Part shown: in pieces, positions 10,011 through 23,300 of the stretch
How positions within the stretch are numbered: position 1 is the stretch's first letter
Layout of the letters: every line of letters starts with the position of its first letter
Origin: Narthecium ossifragum
Lineage: Eukaryota; Streptophyta; Magnoliopsida; Dioscoreales; Nartheciaceae
NCBI GenBank assembly: GCA_963920575.1
Contig: OY986975.1
Span: 22,661,897 to 22,725,896, forward strand
Length of the DNA stretch: 64,000 nt
Reading direction: 5' to 3'
The notes under the pieces: generated by a model
Seen by the model: only the letters and a program-made list of their open reading frames with translations
Told to the model about the DNA's origin: nothing
Databases searched by the model: none
Position numbers and translations under genes: made by a program

Positions 10011-10741
10011 GCGTCGAGGAAGGAAGCCAGCAACCGGCCCACCTCGTACCTCCCAAACAGCGGCCTGGCAGGGCGCGGGCGAAGGGGATGCCGCGAGGAG
10101 GGAAGAGGTGGAGAAGGGAAGCAGAGGTGAGGCCGAGGAGAGAGAGGGGGGCTAGAGCGGCGACAGCTTGTGGTGCTTGGAGTCGGAGTCGGAGGTGCTT
10201 GACCTTGGTGTCCGGCACGCCGAGAGAAGTAAAGGAGGAGAGAAGAAAAGAGAGGAAGAGGGTGAAGGAGACTTAGGAGAGAGGCGGATGACTGGAGAGA
10301 GGTGGGAAACGGGTGCAAAACCCGGGAAACGGATGAACCGTCAAGTTATACTAACGGAGTTGGGGGTCGGCATTAAATTTCACTTAGTTTATAACTTGGT
10401 GGTATCAAATTGCAAATCCCAAATTTGGTGGTACCATATCAAAGTGTGTTTCTGGAAAAGTACATGGTACCGGAATACAAAAATCCCGTATTAAAAAGAC
10501 GAACTCTTATTCAAATCGGGTTTACCGGATATCGGAGCTCCAATTTGAACTAGCGTGGCGTACTATAGAGACAAAAAGAGCATCGCCTCGCCTCGCCTTT
10601 CCCGCGCGAGGTGAGAACTGAGAAGTACTGTTATTAGTTCCGTCGGGAAGCCCATTCATCTTATAATACTACCACGTCTAGCTCTTCCTCCGGTCTAAGC
10701 GAACCCCTGCTTTTCTCGATCTCTCTCTCTTCTGTGCTTTA

Positions 10742-10776
10742 ATGGCGGGCGACAACTAGCCATGATCGGCGGTTAG
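10742..10776 (+). promoter_or_regulatory. Two tiny upstream ORFs in the likely ABCG leader
   Basis: Two ATGs lie in the presumed leader. One (10742-10759) encodes five codons and a stop; the other (10762-10776) encodes four codons and a stop. Both precede the ABCG start at 10919. If transcription begins upstream of them they could dampen translation. The transcription start is not known from sequence alone. Confidence 0.35.
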
Positions 10777-10918
10777 CCCCGAGTCCTAGCTAGCTAGGAG
10801 TGCGGCAGTCCCATTCCTACTCCGATCCCGGAACACTACTTTGGAAGAAAACATTGATTTTTAGGTACATTAAGGTGATTTTGTATGACCAAAAGATCCA
10901 GGTGATCAGTTTCAGGAG

Positions 10919-13900
10919 ATGGCGGCGGATGATATCGGGAGGTCGAGTAGTAGCCGGCGGAGCTGGGCGACGGAGAGCTTCCGGGAGCTGGCGGATGCAT
11001 TCCGGCCGAGCTCGGCGGGGGAAGGGGAGGAGGAGTTGCTCAGGTGGGCCGCTCTGGAGAAGCTCCCGACCTACGACAGGGTGAGGAAGGGGATTCTCCG
11101 GCAGGTGGTCGACGATGGGAAGGTCGTCACCACTGAGCTCGATTTCCGGAAGCTCGGGGTCGAGGAGAAGAAGCTCCTCGTGGAGCGCATCCTCAAGGCC
11201 GTCGAGGAGGACAGCGAGCGCTTCTTTTACCGTTTGAGGCAGAGGACAGACCAGTTAGAAACAACTCTCCTCTTTCTCCAATTAATCGTTTAAAAGAAGC
11301 ACCTTTGAAAATGTCACAATACTTAACGCCATTTGTGTGTTTGTTCATATCTATCAATGGAAACAGGGTTGGAATTGAACTTCCTAAGATCGAAGTTCGC
11401 TTTCAAAATTTGACGGTGGAGGCTGATACGGCGGTCGGGGGCAGAGCAGTTCCCACGCTGCTAAATGCCACCATAAACATATTGGAGGTATCCTAGCTTC
11501 CTAAGAACTACTTTTAGTTGCTATTTATTCTGTCCATATTTTCTTAATTTCGAGTTTGGTATGTTGCAGGAAATCGTGGGTTTTGTAGGGCTTTCTCCAT
11601 CCAAGAAAAGGGTGAACAAGATACTCAAGGATGTTAGCGGAATTGTAAGACCCTCGAGGTAGCCTTTCAAAGTTGTCTGTCGGAATTATAAGGATCTTTG
11701 TGTTGTTTTGGCATCATTAAGATATAGTCAGTGAAAAAAAAAACCGATTTAGAGCTATGCTAGTGAAACATATATGAACAATTTCAGGATGACTCTTCTT
11801 CTTGGACCTCCAAGCTCAGGGAAAACAACCCTTTTGCTATCTCTAGCAGGGAAGCTTGACAAGAAGTTGCAGGTTTGTGCTCTGAGGAAGTCCAAATGCA
11901 CACCTGCCGTTAGCTTTTGTAACCCTTTGTTTACATCATTTACTCTTGCCAGGTAACTGGTAAAATCACTTATTGTGGCCATGAATTGTCTGAATTTGTT
12001 CCTCAAAGGACGTGTGCATACATCAGTCAACACGACGTACACCATGGTGAGATAACAGTTCGAGAGACTTTGGATTTTTCTGCACGGTTTTTAGGTGTGG
12101 GAACCAGATATCAAATGCTTTCAGAATTGTCGAGAAGAGAGAAGCATGCAGGTATTAAACCTGATCCTGAAATAGATGCTTTCATGAAAGCTGCAGCAAT
12201 GGAAGGGCAAAAGGCCAACATTGTATCTGACTATATTCTCAAGGTTCATTTCTCTATTGTTCCTTTTGACAATAACTAGTTTTTTGGAAGCCTGCTCTTT
12301 TCTATTGCTTATTTCACATAGCATTGCAAAACAGGTACTGGGCTTGGATATATGTGCAGATATTTTGGTCGGCGATGAAATGAGAAGAGGCATTTCTGGA
12401 GGACAAAAAAAACGTCTAACTACTGGTATGCATGTCAACAATTACGATGGCCTTCTTTTGTTTTTCACCCCGCATTTCTTTGGTTGTGTTGCACTTTGTC
12501 AAGTTTTTTCGTCATTGGAAATGTTCTGGGTCAAGTTCCATGCAAATGATTTTACTTTAGGAAAATGAAGGGGACAGCTATGATAGGTATGCAGCTTATG
12601 TCTCATCGGAAAGCATCATGTCCTAAATGCAAATAGAACCATAATCTCATGTACTTTGCACTTTGAAGAACACAAAGCATCCACACAGATGTCATCGCAA
12701 AAATCATGAAATTGTGCTTAAACATGTTTAACTCTTTCATTCTGTAGGTATTAGATCACTCTTTCCACGGTTAAACTTGAGAGCAAGCGATATTGTTCTG
12801 CAAGTCGACTTTATTAAAAATGATACGCCATTGCAGGCTTAATGCCTAAACCTCCCAGTATTTGGCTGCAGGTGAAATGTTGGCTGGACCTGCAAGAGCA
12901 CTATTCATGGATGAAATATCAACTGGACTTGATAGCTCAACGACCTTTCAGATTGCCAAATTCATTAGGCAGATGGTTCATATTATGGACAGCACAGTAG
13001 TTATCTCTCTTCTTCAGCCCGCACCAGAGACTTTTAATCTTTTTGATGACATAATCCTTCTGTCTGAGGGGCAAATTGTATACCAAGGTCCACGTGAGAG
13101 TGTTCTACAGTTTTTTAATCTGATGGGGTTCAAATGTCCTGAACGAAAAGGAGTTGCAGATTTTCTTCAGGAGGTGACTTCTAAAAAGGATCAGGAGCAG
13201 TACTGGTCTGTTAAGAATCAGCCTTATCGATATATCTCAGCATTGGAGTTTTCAGAGTCTTTTAAGGATTTTTCTATAGGCCAACAACTTTCGGAAGATC
13301 TTAAAACTCCATATGATAAATCCAGGGTCCATCCTGCTGCTCTGGCAAAAGAGAAATATGGCATCTCTATGTGGGAGGTCTTCAAGGCATGTTTGTCAAT
13401 GGAATGGTTGCTAATGAAGCGCAATTCTTTCATCTATATCTTCAAGACCACTCAAATCACGATAATGTCTACAATAGCTATGACGATGTTTCTAAGAACA
13501 ACAATGCACCACGAGACAATTTCTGATGGGGGAAACTACCTTGGTGCATTATTTTGCGGTTTAGTGAATGTTCTGTTTAATGGCATGGCAGAGCTTGCTT
13601 TGACCATACAAAGGCTTCCTGTGTTCTATAAACAAAGAGATCTCCTGTTTTACCCAGCATGGGCTTTTGGATTATCTTATTGGCTTCTCAAGATTCCTCT
13701 TTCTCTATTGGAATCTGGAATATGGATTATTCTAACGTATTATGTGATTGGCTTTGCGCCCGCTGCCAGCCGGTAAGCACCTCCGTAATTGTACATTTGG
13801 ATTATCTTCATTTTGATGCTTCTTTCATCGCCTTCAATTTGGGAGATGCTTTATTCTATGAAAATTGACAATGTGGTACCATAACCAATGGTTATTCTCC

Positions 13901-16900
13901 ATGTATTAAAACTTTTTCTGTCTGCCTCAGGTTCTTTCGACAGTTTTTAGCATTCTTCTTCACGCACCAAATGGCTTTGTCTCTGTTCCGGTTCATTGCT
14001 GCTGTTGCGAGAGCTATGGTTATTGGGAACGCATTTTCAACCTTAACTTTACTTGTTATTTGTGTGCTAGGAGGATTTGTAATTTCTAAAGGTTAATGTC
14101 TCATTTATTTGGGTTTAGGACAACATGGTTGTGTTATTCTTCACACAGAAGACTACCAAGTTTTGAAGCAGATGGTTGCTTTGGATTCTTTACTTCAGCT
14201 ACAATATTTGAAGATCTTTCATCTTGTGTTTTCTTTCATGAGCAGATGATATTCAACCATGGTGGATCTGGGGCTATTGGATTTCTCCTATGATGTATGC
14301 TCAGAATGCTATAGCAATAAATGAATTCCTCGATTCCAGATGGAGTAAAGTAATGTCTACAGTACCTGCTTCCTTGTCCATATGGAATGAACCCAGTACA
14401 TTATTTCTTGCTAGTTAATTTATGTGATTTTTACAGCCAAATAATGACACCAGCATAGATGCAAAAACAGTAGGAGAGGCCATTTTGGTGTCCAGAGGCA
14501 TGTTTGTGCATGACTATTGGTATTGGATCTCAATTGGGGCCCTCATCGGATTTTGTTTCCTTTTCAATGCTTGTTTCATTCTGGCTCTAACTTATTTATA
14601 TCGTAAGTCATCATCTCTTATCTTGCCATTATCAATTTTTGTGTTCAAACAAGATTCTCAAACTGGCTAACAATTCTCCATCATAGCTCCTGAAAACTCT
14701 CAAGCTGTCGTTCTAAATGAGAATGCAGAGAGCAAGAATGAAATGAAGTCATTATCAATGGCAGATCAGAGGCCAGAAACAACAGAAAATAGTTCAAAAG
14801 GTAGCTCATCTACCTTTGCAGATTTGGTGTTGTATTTACTATTTTCTCTTGTGGATGTCACCTTAATTGGTTCTGAATTTCTGATCCGGGTTGCTAATAT
14901 CATGTCTGCTGACTTCAAGATGAACATCGAGTTGCCAATTTTAAGGTAGCTTGTTTATTAAATACTAAATTACTGGAACTGTAGACTTCCATGTTGTTTA
15001 GTGTAACGGCTCCAGTTACCTGTGGGACCAACATTAGAACCTTATGGCTGCTTTATGAGACTTTATTGACAATGTTTTTAGCAATCCTTCCATCGTTTAA
15101 TAAGTGCGAGGTCCCTTGTTTTCCTCGTTATATGGTCTGCATCAACAATTCCACAGCCCGTTATGATTAACGACATATCATGTCTTTCCTCAGAAGCTCT
15201 TTTTGCATCAACTTCAAGAGCCAATACTGAAGATCGTCTAGCTAAGAAAGGGATGGTTATGCCTTTCCAGACTCTTTCTCTTGCATTCAGTCATGTGAAT
15301 TACTTTGTCGACATGCCTGCTGTGAGTAGCTTCCCAAAGTTTCTATGAGAATTCTTTAATTTGTTACTTCTACTTATATTCCCTTTGACTCGCATCATAC
15401 GAAAATGTGAGAAAGGCTCTCCATTCTATGTTTTGGGAGGAACTTGAATATGATCTTTGTGCTAAGTGGATCCAATTAATATTCTCAACAATAATATTCT
15501 GGCACCATGATTTTGGTTGGTATGCTAAATGAACCATGTGAGAAAGGTTCTCCATTCATGGTAATGTAGTGCCATATTCAGAAAGATCAACTTAATATTG
15601 TTTCTTTCCCAGGAAATGAAAGACCAAGGAATTGAGAGCAGCCGTCTGCAATTGCTTTGTGATGTGAGTGGTGCTTTCAGACCAGGAGTTCTTACGGCAT
15701 TAGTTGGTGTCAGTGGAGCTGGAAAGACCACCCTCATGGATGTCTTGGCAGGAAGGAAAACTGGAGGTTATATTGAAGGAAGCATCAGTATTTCTGGTCA
15801 TCCTAAAAAGCAAGAAACATTTGCTCGGGTTAGCGGTTACTGTGAACAAAATGACATTCACTCACCAAACGTGACTGTTTACGAGTCTCTTGCTTATTCA
15901 GCTTGGTTACGTCTTGCGCCAGAAATAAATCAGGAAACACGAAAGGCATGTTGACTAACCTTACTTTTTCCCCCCTTTCTTTAGATTTCCCAGTTGAATG
16001 CAAACTGCAGCACTATTCTGTGACTCTTGATCAGTATGGTGGTTTAATCGCTAGTGCTTCTACGAAAACATGGCCTATACATCCAGATAACTTAATGGTA
16101 AAAGAGTCATCTAAATAGATTTCATGTTCTTAACTGTGCAGATGTTTGTGGAGGAGGTCATGGAATTGGTTGAACTTAATCTGTTAAAGGATGCCATGGT
16201 GGGCCTCCCAGGGGTAGATGGTCTATCGACTGAACAGCGTAAGAGACTTACAATTGCTGTTGAGTTGGTCGCAAATCCATCCATCATTTTCATGGATGAG
16301 CCCACATCTGGCCTTGATGCCAGAGCTGCGGCAATTGTTATGCGGACAGTGAGAAATACAGTGAATACTGGACGGACAGTCGTGTGCACAATCCACCAAC
16401 CGAGTATCGATATTTTTGAAGCTTTTGATGAGGTCTTATACCCTTTCCCTTCACTTATTACCTGTAATCACTACGTAAAATCTTAACCTCTTGAGTATCG
16501 TGACACTTCTTTTTTCCCAGCTACTGCTGATGAAGAGGGGAGGTCAAATTATATATGCAGGACCTCTTGGTCACCACTCTCACAAGCTCATTGAATACTT
16601 TGAAGTGAGTTTCTTTAAGAAACAAATTTCGTTTTCATGTTCTCAGAATTTTGCAGTTGTATACCAGACCAATGGTAGATCATGGATGCTAGTTTACTCT
16701 CTATGTTTGCTTGCTTAGCTATACTTTGACTAGGTTTGGCATAATGATTCATGAGCATTATTGCATCGATGATCAACAGAATATGTTATCTTGTTATCTT
16801 CATGTAGTTGCCTCCATCGCTAAAGTTTCAGTTTCACTGTTGATTTCTTTTGGTGGATATGCTTTCAACTTAAATGTTTGTCTTTGTCATGCAAGCACTG

Positions 16901-19202
16901 TGTAGCTGCTCATACAAGGTTTGTTATTTCAAATTGATCAAGTTATCAGGATAAGTCATGTTTCCTGATAACTGCGCTTTTCATGGACATGCTTGTACAT
17001 TGCAATCTTGATATTGTCACTATAATAGGTCTAGTGGCTAGATAGAATGCCCTCCAGAAAACCTGGATTGTATTCACTGTGAATTCTTCAATTCTGCTAG
17101 GCAATACCAGGTATTCCTAAGATCACTGAAGGCTATAACCCTGCTACATGGATGCTGGAAATTAGCTCTCATTCAGTCGAGTCTCGCTTGAATCTGGATT
17201 TTGCAGAAGCTTATACCCAATCCTCTGTATATCAGTAAGTACATCATGGATTTGCTTTGACGACAGAGAGAAGCTTATGTCAAGTTCCAATTTCTGATCA
17301 CTTCTACCGATGCCCACCAGGAAAAATGAAAAACTTATTGAGGAGTTGAGTATTCCCGCACCAGGTTCCAAGGATCTTTCTTTTGCTACAAAATACGCCC
17401 GGAATTTTAATATTCAATTCATTGCATGTTTCTGGAAGCAACACTTGTCCTATTGGAGGAACCCACAATACAATGCCATCCGATTCTTCATGACCGTCGT
17501 GATCGGTCTGCTGTTTGGTACCATGTTTTGGAAGAAGGGCCAAAAGACGTGAGTAATAAAAGTCTTTACATCTTTAATTTCATGGTGATCATCATGTATC
17601 CAGTGCAAATTAGTTCGCAAGTGACCACAAATACGTGCCAACCTAAATCTCCAGTACATGCACACTCTATTTGACATCCTTCTAGAAAAATTCCTTTTAT
17701 TTGATAGTGTTTCTTGTTTCCTTTATACCATCAGTAAATGTCTAATTTGAATTCCCTTCTGGTTCAATTATATCATCATAATAATATCTTCAATTTTGTT
17801 CTTCTACTTCTGTTTTATGGTGCAAGAAAGTTTTGAAGGCCTTAGACCTTTGATAAAGCAAGAATTTTCTCAAAATATCCATCCAAAATGCATCGTCATG
17901 AATTTCTTCTTCTTGTTTTTTTTTACAAGTCCAAATTAAATTCAATAAATCCGGGGATTTTTTTGTTTACATATTCTACTCTGTCATTTGGCTGTTAATG
18001 TTACGCATCACTTGCTCAACTTTTGCACAAGCAGAGATAAACAACAAGACGTTTTCAATCTTATGGGAGCCACATACGCCGCAGTTTTTTTCCTTGGAGC
18101 CACCAATGCTAATACTGTGCAGCCTGTTGTGGGGACTGAGAGGACAGCCTTCTATCGCGAGCGAGCTGCGGGGATGTACTCATCTTTGTCCTATGCATTT
18201 GCTCAAGTAAATCACCCACTCATTCTGCCCACATCAAGCTCTATGTTATCACAATTTTCATTTTTAAGTTGAAAAAGGAGCATGATATTAAATTTTTGAA
18301 TGAAAAAGGCATTTAAGTAGATTTAAGGAATGTGACATGCAACTGATACTGATGCTTCGTCAGATATCTTCGCAAGACTAAATCCTGAGTAAAGCAGGAA
18401 TGGAATTAAATAGAAATCTGTCTCTAGAAGAGAAACTTTAATGCTAGAGGAAGTATAGTTAGAGTGATAAGGACCCAGTCAGATTTCATTGTGCAAATGT
18501 TGCAAAACTATGGAAAGGAAAAAATTTTTTAGCGCAATATATGGATCAGCTATCTATGTGCCAGTTCCATGACTCTCCCTTAATTCTTGCATTTACAGGT
18601 CTGTGTTGAGATCGTATACATTTCAGTGCAGAGCCTAATTTATACTCTGCTCCTTTTCTCCATGATAGACTATGGTTGGACCGTGGTTAAGTTCTTTTGG
18701 TTCTTCTACTTCATTTTTATGAGCTTTCTCTATTTCACACTCTATGGTATGATGATGGTGGCGCTCACTCCTAGCTACCATATTGCTGGAATTGTGTTCT
18801 CCTTCTTCCTCAGCTTCTGGAACTTGTTCGCTGGGTTCCTCATTCCAAGACCAGTATGTCATTCCCCGACCTAATGTTACGTACCCAGTTATTACAAGTC
18901 AATAGCAAGATCTAACACATTTGTTTTTGCAGTTGATACCAATATGGTGGAGGTGGTACTACTGGGCTACTCCAGTTGCTTGGTCAATATATGGGGTTGT
19001 AGCTTCGCAGTTGGGAGACAGGGAAAACCTCGTCCAAATACCGGGGCAGGCCAGCATCCAACTAAAGGATTACTTGAAAGAGGCTGTAGGCTATGAGCAT
19101 AGCTTTCTTGGTTATGTAGCTCTGGCTCATATAGGATTCGTCCTGCTCTTCTTCTCTGTGTTTGTCTACGGAATCAGAAATCTCAATTTCCAGCGAAGAT
19201 GA
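10919..19202 (+). CDS. ABCG: Full-size ABCG (PDR-type) transporter, 20 exons
   Basis: Exons: 10919-11253, 11367-11487, 11570-11658, 11788-11872, 11953-12243, 12335-12425, 12872-13772, 13931-14091, 14246-14349, 14437-14602, 14687-14800, 15194-15321, 15613-15945, 16142-16432, 16521-16604, 17101-17234, 17321-17548, 18035-18206, 18599-18853, 18933-19202. They join in frame to 1450 aa, the normal PDR length. The order is (NBD-TMD) twice. NBD1 has GPPSSGKTT (~188-196), ISGGQKKR (~327-334) and LFMDEIS (~348-354). NBD2 has GVSGAGKTT (~894-902), LSTEQRKR and [10 protein letters not shown] (~1021-1030). Two blocks of membrane helices follow the NBDs, the last ending in an LNFQRR tail. Such proteins export hormones, terpenoids or other hydrophobic compounds at the plasma membrane; the substrate is not readable here. 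Intron 13 begins GC rather than GT (AAG|GCATGT). No frameshift or stop was found. Confidence 0.95.
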
Positions 19203-20374
19203 TCTTTATAAGATTCTCCAGAGTTATAAGCTCCAAGATTATGTAATATTCTTGTGAAAGAAGAGCTGATTCAATAAGCCCACAAAGGGCTCTCTATCAT
19301 TAATGCAGAAGGATACGCATTGCTATAATATCATGAAGCTTATGGGCTACTGGCAAACAACAGATCTCCAGGATTGAGTCAAATTTTTTGCAAATCTCTC
19401 TCACCATGTACAGCTAGGATTATGAACCTTTGTGGCATATGATTTTTGACTGCTCATCAGCAAGGATTATGAACTTGTATCAGGATATTTAATGGGTCAT
19501 TAGCGAGCCGTTGAACAAGATTCTATCATATTTTTCCTTGTATTAATGACTTTTATCAATAAAAACAGAGGTTTCTTCTCAACTCTGGATTCCAGACGTA
19601 TCATTCCGAGTTATCATCATACTTCCTCCTGCATCATATTCAATCCCATAGCGTAGGGTAGGGATGTTATGTTTCATGCTTGTGTCACTATATTTGTCAC
19701 AATATATAGGTGGTTCTTCACCAAGTTGCTTCATAATGCCTCGCAGATCATTACTGTAGAGAAGTGAAATTATTTCGTGAAGATTTTCCTTTGTATCAAA
19801 GCGTTTTGTTGCATCGTTTGGTAGCGCTATCTCACGGCAAGCATGGCTATGGTTTGTGTTTAAACGGTGATTACCTTTTTGTTTGGACGGACTCGAAATC
19901 AAGAGGGAAACCGAAACGACTTTTAGCGGCGAAATTAGCGGCGCGCAGGTAAAGTTTCACCGCCCCTGTACCCGCCGTTAAAACTATTGGTACGGCCGCT
20001 AAATGCAAACGAATAGCGGGTTTTAGCGGCGGCCAATCAGGCGCCGCAATTGTTTTTTATATATAAGTGTGGTGCACAGTGAATCTGGTTAAGCTCGAGG
20101 TTCAGAAGGTGAAAAGATACCAAACCATGATATTAGCAGGGTTGGCTTGTGGCCATTCAAGTTAGTGGATTCTGCAAGCAAGAAAGTACACCTTCAGCTA
20201 GGTAATTCCTCATATACTAGAGGATATATGATTTAACAGCTGATCACATACATGCACTCTCCTCCAACAATTAAGCAAACATCACACTAGCTAGAAAATG
20301 AAAATTGGTATTTTACAAAGGCCTAAAGATTTGAGTTCTGGATTACAAAGTGTTGTAAAATCTGCACCTATATA
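19203..20374. other. Convergent intergenic region between ABCG and GRF genes
   Basis: This holds the 3' ends of both genes, with an AATAAA at 19558-19563 suitable for the ABCG transcript. Between lies about 130 bp of TTTAGCGGCG-rich sequence (annotated separately). An open frame of 107 codons on - at 19579-19902 has no recognisable domain. Confidence 0.5.
19917..20047. mobile_element. CACTA-like subterminal fragment (TTTAGCGGCG repeats)
   Basis: Words such as GACTTTTAGCGGCGAAATTA, CCGCCGTTAAAAC, GGCCGCTAAA and GGGTTTTAGCGGCGGCC occur in both orientations within 130 bp. GCGGC/TTTAGC subterminal repeats are common in plant CACTA elements. No CACTA terminus or duplication was found, so the assignment is tentative. 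Confidence 0.4.
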
Positions 20375-23300
20375 TTAGGTACTAATGCTACTGGTGGCTC
20401 CAGATACTGAGCCATTCGGCTTTTGCAAGACGCTGGTGGGCGAATGTGTGGAGACCGATGATGAACGGAGTGCCTCGGCCAATGGACCGCCCATGGAAGC
20501 CTCCCCCTGGTTGCCCCAGCCTGACCAGCTCAACTGAGGAGGTGGCTGACTACCAGCACCATCTCTATCATCCTTGTTGCCATCCGGTTCAGCTGGTTTG
20601 TCGTCATCATTTCCAGTCGAGAGCTTCAGGGAGATGTCCGATGAGGACTTATCAGCGATCGACATTGAAAGGTGAGTGGTTGAAGTTGCAGGGCTAGCAT
20701 CATTGTTGTTGGTGCCACTAGGCTCTTGGTGAGATCTTGGCCAGTCATCAAAGAAACTCCTCAGGATTCGGTTATTCGAGTTATTCGCTTGCAGCTCCCA
20801 TCTGCAGGGAGGTAAGTTGGATGAGTACCTTTGTGACAGGAACCCATCGACAGTCTTCTCGTCTGGACGCCTTCAAAATAAGGAAAAGTTGAAGCATTAT
20901 CATGTAGTTAAGAGCCAGAGAAGATAGGACAAAAAAGGAAGTACAAGAATTCACAGAACCATAAGAGAAGGGAGCTGGTCCAGCTGGGTGTAAGAGAGAG
21001 TCACACAACACATGACAATTTCCTAAGCATTAATTGGCCAAAATTATTTCTTGCCATCACAAAGAGCAAATGCTGTCGAATGTGAAACTAGTAGCCTAAC
21101 GAGACCAATATCAAGATGAGACAATTCTCGTCACATTTCTGAGAATTGGTGGATCAGGTCCGCACATCATATTTTCTTCTGCAGGGAAGAATGTAAAATG
21201 CATATAGGATTGAAGAACTAGGTTCTGAATGTACCGGCAATTATCAAAGATCGAGGGCATGTGTAACTGTAGATCGAAAACAGAAAGCTTCGATGATGTG
21301 TAACAGAGGTATCATGCATGGAGAATTCACCCTTGCTTGACTTATGACACAAGCTGACTGGGTTTTTGAAACTTGGTATGTGTTATCATTCTCAAATGCA
21401 TGAAATTGAAGATGCAATACAACTGACCCTTGGCACTTTCAGATTCACCACCTTGGCAGTGTAGTCTATTGTTCTTTGTGACCACGTAATAATGTACAAC
21501 ACATATGAGCCAACTGCTATGCCATGACCTATTATCTAACGCTAAGGTTCATGGAGCCAACTGCATCTTTGTCATGATCAAATCTACCTTAACATTAGAT
21601 GCAATAGATAGATTCACAGATAGTAGATCGAATCTATGGCAGCATGAGTTTTATGAGTTGACGAATAATAATGTACTGCAGCATAAGAACTGAAACTAAA
21701 ATTCCAAGCACACATTCCATATATTAAATCATGATGATATGAAGTTCAACAGATAGATGAAGCCTATGCATATACTAGCATGAAACTTTATGATCCCTAA
21801 ATGCTAACATCAAAAACAAGTAACGCGACAGACCAACAAAGAATGTTATGTGAAACCTTGGCTAGTTGCTGGCGAGAAGTATACCTCTGCTTAAATGGAA
21901 GGATATCAAGCGTCGGCGGTGACCCAGATAGAGTGAAATGGGCTTGTTTGGTCACCGCCAAAGGTGAGGGATGGCTGCTTCCTAGACCACTTGTTGCAGT
22001 GGGCGTGGGTATTTCCACATGCTTTCTTGAACGGTGGTTCCGGCCACGGTGCACATGGCGCTCGCAGTACTTTTGGCCTGTTACCACTTCCTTTGAGCAC
22101 CTCCACTTCTTCCCATCTGTTCTCCTGCATCTCCCGGGTTCAGGATCGACGACAACCCGCCCCCAGTACCCTGACTGCAGCACTACATATGACAAGGCCG
22201 AAACCAGATCAGAAGTTAGCATCTCATCTCATCCAGCGATACTGAGAAAAATACTAATTTCCCTGATCAGAGTGCAGATGGAAGAGTGAATGCATCCAGT
22301 TCCTAATGTGCTACTTTAATCACAGTAAGGACTGCTAGCGTTTTAAATATATATATATGAAAGCTGGTGATGAGAGGTTATTCCATTCACGAATTAATCC
22401 CGCTGAGCAAACTGTTTTAAACCAAAAGAAGCACTTTTCTGATGGACCTATATATATACATAGACTTGAAGCCATAGAGAGAAATTCAATAAGTTTTAAA
22501 ACATCAGAGCAATACACCGTTAGGGCCACAGGAAAAAAATCCGTAAGTTTTCAAGCATCATAGCAATATTTCTTTATAATACAGAGAGATACAAGAAAAC
22601 CAATGATGTCTTGTATTCTTTTGCTTAGAATTACACGAGATCAGAGATTATCTTGAACCCTGTTTGCTCAATAAAAGGGAACGGGAGCACCTTAGGAAGA
22701 AGCCTTCAAGATCAGGAATACCCCATAATGAACAGTAACCGTAAGGATCACAGTTAGCGGAAGAAATTGTATCTTGTTAATCTAAGAACCACAGTAGCCA
22801 TTGTCATGAGAAGGACATTGTTGTTGTAAATCAAGCCCATCTATATCCTGAACACCATACTCAGTCCTTGGAGGAGCAATTGATTTCCAAAAGCAGAGAC
22901 AACAAGACGAAGGATAAAAAATAATGCAAGGAAGCCAAAAGGACGAATGACAGCAAAAACATTATAAAAAAAAAATGAAATCAAGAAAGAAAAAGGGGAA
23001 CTCACAAAGGATCAAGATCAATACATTTCTTTGCCAGATCAAGAAATCAGATCAATAGCAAAAATAGTGGAGATGTTAGAACTATGCAAGAACCAGAAGA
23101 AGCACACTACACGAAAAAAAAAGGTCCAATAAAATCCAACCATCTACAAAGAAACAAGAACAGTGTGAAAAGAACAGGGTATCACAAAGTAGTTAAACAA
23201 GGCAAAAAAATCTCCATATATTGGGAGTGAAAGGGATAGGCACTTACTGGTTGATGGAAAATGACGGTAGAGAGGATGTGCACCGAATAGACTCTTTCTT

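Larger units (their letters stand above)
8964..10487. mobile_element. Pack-MULE carrying a serine hydroxymethyltransferase fragment
   Basis: The left end begins GGGATTTTTACATTCCGGTA, and the right end, reverse-complemented, begins GGGATTTTTGTATTCCGGTA. Both continue with CCATGTACTTT, a GGTACCACCAA block and TTTGGGATTTGCAATTTGAT, giving terminal repeats of about 100 bp. A perfect 9-bp duplication GTATTAAAA flanks it (8955-8963 and 10488-10496). The cargo is a broken SHMT exon at 9244-9418 and a GC-rich 180-bp tandem repeat. No transposase is present. The element ends about 430 bp upstream of the ABCG start codon and so lies next to its promoter. Confidence 0.9.

Noticed and set aside
9501..10318. 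Open frames of 216-255 codons on both strands
   Set aside because: They run through a GC-rich 180-bp tandem repeat in the Pack-MULE and overlap each other; no conserved domain.
20375..22289. Plus-strand frames opposite the GRF exons
   Set aside because: They are mirror frames of the GRF coding sequence; the minus strand has the domains, splice sites and miR396 site.
23105..23125. CACTACACGAAAAAAA in the GRF intron, resembling a CACTA terminus
   Set aside because: The match breaks after six bases, and no opposite end or target duplication was found.
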